From NCBI RefSeq assembly GCF_002099195.1, contig NZ_NBYX01000003.1, positions 1-64,000 of the forward strand: a DNA stretch of 64,000 bases. The letters are read 5' to 3'. The DNA is from Burkholderia puraquae. GTDB lineage: Bacteria > Pseudomonadota > Gammaproteobacteria > Burkholderiales > Burkholderiaceae. The translations under genes and the position numbers were made by a program. Under the pieces are notes generated by a model. It did not search any database. It was not told the DNA's origin and was given only the letters and a program-made list of their open reading frames with translations. Of the stretch, positions 60,395-64,000 are shown piece after piece; the stretch's first letter is position 1, and the number at the start of each line of letters is the position of its first letter.

Positions 60395-61273
60395 TTATCT
60401 GATTCGATCTCCATCAAGATTATTTCCGGAAAATGACAGAAGGATGCGGGCGTGGTGTTCGATGTGATCTCCGATAAAGCTCTGGATGAAGAAGAATCCG
60501 TGGTCATAGTCCACGTGCCGACGCATCATGAGCAACTGCCCCGCCGCCCTGCATCCTGCCTCGAACATTTCGGGGTTGAGCTGGTTCGACAAAAACTGAT
60601 CCCCGAGCCCCTGATCGATTAGAATTCCATCGTCGAACCGATTCGCGACGTGACCTATCAGTTCGCTTGCGTCGTACTGCTTCCACGCTTCGCGATCGTT
60701 GCCGAGATAACCACTAAAGGCCTTCTCGCCCCACGGACAATGCATCGGCGCCGCAATCGGCGCGAACGCGGACACTGAGCGGAAAATCTGTGGATTACGA
60801 AGAGCAAGAACCAGCGCTCCGTGTCCGCCCATCGAGTGACCGAAGATGCCGAGGCGCCCGCCGTCAACGGGTAGATGATGCATAACTATTGCGCGCAGTT
60901 CGTCTCGCACATACGAATACATGCGCCAGTGTTTCGACCAAGGCTCGCGCATGGCATCGACATAGAAGCCGGCGCCGACACCGAAATCCCACACCTCATC
61001 CTCTCCAGGTACGCCCGCGCCGCGTGGACTTGTGTCCGGTGAGATCAGCGCAATACCGTGAAGCGCAGCGAAACGCTGTGCCCCCGCCTTGATTGGAAAT
61101 GTCTCTTCGGTGCAGGTCAGACCCGCGAGAAAGAATAGCCCCGGAACCTTCCTCATACGCGCCTGGGGCGGCAAATATACTGAAAAACGCATCGGCAGGC
61201 CAATGGTTGTCGAGTCGTGTCTGTAGATGCGTTGCACACCGCCGTAGCAGGCATGCTCTTCGATCAGATTCAA
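60395..61273 (-). CDS. fghA: S-formylglutathione hydrolase
   Basis: 292 residues. The start is a TTG at 61273, supported by GGAGG nine bases upstream; no ATG is near. RFSVYLPPQARMRKVPGLFFLAGLTCTEETFPIKAGAQRFAALHGIALISPDTSPRG, EVWDFGVGAGFYVDA, GIFGHSMGGHGALVLALRNP (nucleophile Ser) and YDHGFFFIQSFI (His) form the esterase-D family profile. It hydrolyses S-formylglutathione to formate plus glutathione in formaldehyde detoxification. Next to Rieske O-demethylase-like genes it makes sense as the disposal route for released formaldehyde. No formaldehyde dehydrogenase gene is in the window. Confidence 0.93.
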   Translation of the reverse strand: MNLIEEHACYGGVQRIYRHDSTTIGLPMRFSVYLPPQARMRKVPGLFFLAGLTCTEETFPIKAGAQRFAALHGIALISPDTSPRGAGVPGEDEVWDFGVGAGFYVDAMREPWSKHWRMYSYVRDELRAIVMHHLPVDGGRLGIFGHSMGGHGALVLALRNPQIFRSVSAFAPIAAPMHCPWGEKAFSGYLGNDREAWKQYDASELIGHVANRFDDGILIDQGLGDQFLSNQLNPEMFEAGCRAAGQLLMMRRHVDYDHGFFFIQSFIGDHIEHHARILLSFSGNNLDGDRIR

Positions 61274-61578
61274 TACTTTCTACCTCCTGTCAATGGACAA
61301 CCGAACGGATCGGCTCCCCTCCATCTCGTGAGAGCGTGCCCTTCATTGACCTGACCGAGTTGCGGCGCGCTCGTCATCCGATCAAATGAATCCTGATTTC
61401 GCGATCCGCTTCCTAGATGGTCAACTTTAAGTCTCTCTATCGATAGTGACGACGCCATCCCTCACTTCATTTGTCCTCGCACTGCGAGAAAGCAGCGCAT
61501 ACTGCGTGATCGTCAGTGTGTGCATAGCATCCATCGAACAATTTTTTATTTCGCACTTCTATTTAATTTGTGTAAATG
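61274..61578. other. 305-bp gap between fghA and Rieske oxygenase copy 3
   Basis: No gene seen. AT-richer than its surroundings near 61535-61578. It likely contains the fghA promoter or the 3' end of the oxygenase message; no clean terminator was found. Confidence 0.45.
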
Positions 61579-62646
61579 TTAGACTTTTTCCTTCACCTCG
61601 CTCATCGCCTGCTCGGATCGAATCAGCCCATCCAGCGTCCTTCTGACACGCACGCCGGCCGCATCTCCCGGCAGCAATACCGGCTTGAGGGACCAAAAGT
61701 CCTGTTCTCCGATTGACTCCTGCTGCCTCTCAAGCATCGGCGTATCTTCCCGATCAAAAGTGCTGGCGAATGTTTCTACGATCCTGTCGGCAACGTCTGC
61801 GGCCTGAGGGCCGTTCGATTTTGGAAGACACATTGAGAACCAGTAGTGCGACGTATCCTTTGTTTCAGGCGTAAATAGATGAGGGTTGGTGAACGAAACC
61901 CCTACCGCCTCACTACGCGGACACCCAGTTGGCGTCGCGCCCCCGAGCAGGAGAAGATTGGACGGCGCATCCCAACGAACATCGAGCCAGCGATCTACGC
62001 GCATCCCCAGTGGCACGCCGAATTGCTCGCACGCGGCATCGGGCAGAACCTCGTTTTCCATCAAGCGAAGCGACCAGACATGGTTTCCATCTTGACGTAC
62101 CTCCGTACGAGCACGCCTTACCGATTCGCTGCCCAAAAGTCCGGGATGAAGAAACTCGATATGCGAAAGATCCAAAATATTCTCGACTTCGAGCAGGTAA
62201 TTGGCACGGGGACGCAAGTAACCTTTGCCAACGTACCAGTTCTGGGGGTCCATGCAAGCAAAGTCCGGAATAGTCGATGGATCGGCACGTTCAGGTTCTC
62301 CCATCCAGATCCACATCACGCTGAACCGCTCAACCAGCGGATACGAACGCACCTGAGCCGCAGCCGGGATTTTTCCGTCTCCATGCGGATTTGTGACGCA
62401 CTTCCCAGAACCATCAAACTGCAGCCCGTGATACCCGCATTGCACAACGCCCTTTTCCGCCAAAAGACGCCCGCAGGATAGGGGCGCAAACCGATGCGGA
62501 CAGCGGTCCTGTAGCGCGTGCGCCAGGTTGTCAGAATCACGGAACATCACGATCTGTTGATCGAGAAGCTTTCTCGTCAATAACTCACCCTGCACTAGCT
62601 CACTACCCCAGCCAGCCATGTACCATGTGTTGAGCAGATACTTCAC
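61579..62646 (-). CDS. VanA-like Rieske oxygenase, copy 3
   Basis: 355 residues from a GTG at 62646 with AAGGAG eight bases upstream. Start MKYLLNTWYMAGWGSEL. Rieske ligands Cys49/His51 (DRCPHRFAPL) and Cys70/His73 (CGYHGLQFD); iron site VENILDLSHIEFLHPGLLG. The GEPERADPSTIPD linker is nearly the same as in copy 2. The C-terminal domain (FTNPHLFTPETKDTSHYWFSM) follows family pattern. In tandem with copy 4, 95 bp apart, so likely coexpressed. Confidence 0.9.
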   Translation of the reverse strand: MKYLLNTWYMAGWGSELVQGELLTRKLLDQQIVMFRDSDNLAHALQDRCPHRFAPLSCGRLLAEKGVVQCGYHGLQFDGSGKCVTNPHGDGKIPAAAQVRSYPLVERFSVMWIWMGEPERADPSTIPDFACMDPQNWYVGKGYLRPRANYLLEVENILDLSHIEFLHPGLLGSESVRRARTEVRQDGNHVWSLRLMENEVLPDAACEQFGVPLGMRVDRWLDVRWDAPSNLLLLGGATPTGCPRSEAVGVSFTNPHLFTPETKDTSHYWFSMCLPKSNGPQAADVADRIVETFASTFDREDTPMLERQQESIGEQDFWSLKPVLLPGDAAGVRVRRTLDGLIRSEQAMSEVKEKV

Positions 62647-62741
62647 GTGGTTGTCTCCTTGTTCCGTCAGAGCGTATTGCTGATGACGGAGGTTTTCCTC
62701 GTATTTGTATTCCGTCAGATTCAACCCTACCAATGCAACTC

Positions 62742-63791
62742 CTACGCCTCGCGATCCATCCAGCGGGCGACGATGCGGCGTGCCTGGATGCCAGCCGCGT
62801 CGGCTTTCACGCTACGCTCGCCGGCGCTTACGCGCCGCGGGCTACGGTTTGCCTGAGCCTGGATCGCTTCGAGCACGACGCGGTCTTCGTCGAACCCTTT
62901 TCGAATCGCGCCCACCAGATGATCCATTGCCTCTGGTACGGTCGCGAAATCCCGACCGACGACCCAGAAGTACAACATGTGGGTCTGATCAATCGGCGTC
63001 GTAGCATGTGCAACGCGGAAGCGGGACGGAGCACGTTCCGGCTTGGAGGGATCCTGGAAATCCACGCATCCTTCCTGCAGCGCGGGTGAGAGGAACGATC
63101 CGCGGTGCTCACGGTGCCACGGCGTACCGGGCGGAACGCCTAGGGACATTGCGTAGCCGGGAGCGAGAGGTTTGCTCAAGAAACGTTGGCAATATCCGAC
63201 GGTTTCACCGTCACCGCTTACCTCAGGCGGATTGGTCCAGTCCTCGATCTGAAATGTCGACGCATGGACATATCCGAAGTGCGTCAAATCCAGAACGTTT
63301 TCTTTGAGAAGCATGTAGTTTGCCGCGATCTCCATTCCGCCCGATCGAGTGGCAAAGGATGAGTCGGACAACCAGTCCAGCTCAGGCGGCGGGGGCACCG
63401 AATCGACCGTCGACGGATCACCGAGATAAATCCATACAAAAGGGCCTACCTCCTTCACCGGATAGGGTCGCGCAGAAAACGTTGGGGCGACATCTGCAGA
63501 CGGTACGCGCACACAGCTCCCCGTGGAATCAAAACAGAATCCGTGATAGCCACATTCCACCGTGTCGCCATGAAGGCGACCAAGCGACAACGGTGCCTGG
63601 CGATGAGGGCAGCGATCTTCAAGCGCCGCAACCGTGCCGTCCTCCCGCCGGAAAAGCACCACGGGCGTATCGAGCAACCAGCGCCCCAGCAGCGAGCGCC
63701 CTACTTCACTCCCGAATGCAGCAACCCACCAGCAGTTGTAGGGGTAGTTACGCATTTCGGTGATGCTTTCCGCAACATTCATGGTTGCCAC
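62742..63791 (-). CDS. VanA-like Rieske oxygenase, copy 4
   Basis: 349 residues. A GTG at 63791 is preferred because GGAG lies nine bases upstream; an ATG three codons later is too far from it. Rieske ligands Cys61/His63 (DRCPHRQAPLSLG) and Cys80/His83 (CGYHGFCFD); iron site KENVLDLTHFGYVHASTFQ. The C-terminus is diverged from copy 3, so the substrates may differ. As in the other copies no reductase gene follows. Confidence 0.9.
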   Translation of the reverse strand: MATMNVAESITEMRNYPYNCWWVAAFGSEVGRSLLGRWLLDTPVVLFRREDGTVAALEDRCPHRQAPLSLGRLHGDTVECGYHGFCFDSTGSCVRVPSADVAPTFSARPYPVKEVGPFVWIYLGDPSTVDSVPPPPELDWLSDSSFATRSGGMEIAANYMLLKENVLDLTHFGYVHASTFQIEDWTNPPEVSGDGETVGYCQRFLSKPLAPGYAMSLGVPPGTPWHREHRGSFLSPALQEGCVDFQDPSKPERAPSRFRVAHATTPIDQTHMLYFWVVGRDFATVPEAMDHLVGAIRKGFDEDRVVLEAIQAQANRSPRRVSAGERSVKADAAGIQARRIVARWMDREA

Positions 63792-64000
63792 GATGTCTCA
63801 CTCCTTGTTGAAAGAATTTTTTCCGTCGGTGCCGCGGCGTAAGACATCAACCACGACATCCGGGTGCTGGCGTCGCTCACCAGCGTCATCGCTATGGCGC
63901 GATCCGCTTTTCCTCGACAATTCATCTATAGCGACCGCTCCACCCGAACCGGCCATTCGATCATTCGGCCGTCGGCGACACGGCCCCATTCCCGTCACTC
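63792..64000. other. Right edge, upstream region of Rieske oxygenase copy 4
   Basis: About 209 bp with no recognisable coding sequence. It should contain the promoter of the oxygenase pair. Confidence 0.4.

Noticed and set aside
63798..63998. 66-codon minus-strand frame at the right edge
   Set aside because: Low-complexity charged composition, no known family, likely the upstream region of the Rieske gene.
1..64000. CRISPR arrays, tRNA or rRNA genes
   Set aside because: No regularly spaced direct repeats, cloverleaf-like sequences or rRNA motifs were seen anywhere in the window.

Overview
The window is GC-rich, densely coded proteobacterial DNA. The gene style points to Burkholderia sensu lato: three Gram-negative trimeric porins, many LysR/IclR/GntR/TetR regulators, IS3- and IS5-type insertion remnants, and long catabolic operons. 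The genus assignment is inference. There is no rRNA, tRNA, CRISPR, replication origin or core housekeeping operon, so this looks like accessory catabolic territory such as a secondary replicon or genomic island.

Layout. (1) 1-1243: a partial IS3 copy abuts a DUF3604-type gene that has lost its 5' part and carries an in-frame TAG. (2) 1.7-13.2 kb: a sugar-acid module. A divergent RraA-type aldolase and an IclR/SMP-30 fusion regulator flank aldose epimerase, SnoaL-like, 2-oxoglutarate-semialdehyde dehydrogenase, Dabb, uronate-dehydrogenase-like and enolase-superfamily dehydratase genes. An HSL-type esterase, an ACS-type MFS importer and a porin follow on the other strand. (3) 13.7-15.0 kb: a decayed 1237-bp IS3-family element. 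(4) 15.1-23.3 kb: an orphan branched-chain-type binding protein, AnsP-type permease, alpha/beta hydrolase, aspartate-type aminotransferase, three tandem RraA-family aldolase genes and a LysR regulator. (5) 23.4-32.2 kb: a LysR gene diverges from an EthD-like/MHS transporter/PxpB-PxpC-PxpA/BCCP/biotin carboxylase/degenerate BCCP operon, followed by a TetR pseudogene. (6) 32.2-36.4 kb: LysR, an extradiol-dioxygenase-fold protein with intact His ligands, an MDR reductase, a sister protein that has lost those ligands, then an IS5 remnant. (7) 36.4-49.3 kb: a ring- or chain-cleavage module with a small Rieske protein, VOC extradiol dioxygenase, FAD monooxygenase, two FAH-family proteins, thioesterase, SBP-fold protein, cupin, BKACE, two MFS transporters, porin and TetR. 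(8) 49.5-63.8 kb: four VanA-like Rieske monooxygenases interspersed with a second TetR, a semialdehyde dehydrogenase/DHDPS-like/OCD-like/YceI block with its GntR regulator, LysR, porin and S-formylglutathione hydrolase.

How it fits together. Porins and MFS or APC permeases bring substrates in. The Rieske enzymes probably remove O-methyl or similar groups, which releases formaldehyde and gives the formylglutathione hydrolase a purpose. The FAD monooxygenase, VOC dioxygenase, FAH and BKACE proteins would open and dismantle the product. The most notable regulatory observation is a shared operator-like sequence, with palindrome ideal ACGAAACGnnnCGTTTCGT, in the promoters of the FAH/monooxygenase operon, the SBP-FAH-thioesterase operon, the cupin-BKACE operon and the 48-kb MFS gene. 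In two of these it fills an 18-bp spacer between a TTGACA -35 and a -10 box. This suggests one regulon, possibly controlled by the twin TetR proteins at 47.1 and 50.7 kb. Other points of interest are pseudo-enzyme domains: the SMP-30 domain fused to IclR, the dioxygenase-fold twin and the non-biotinylatable BCCP.
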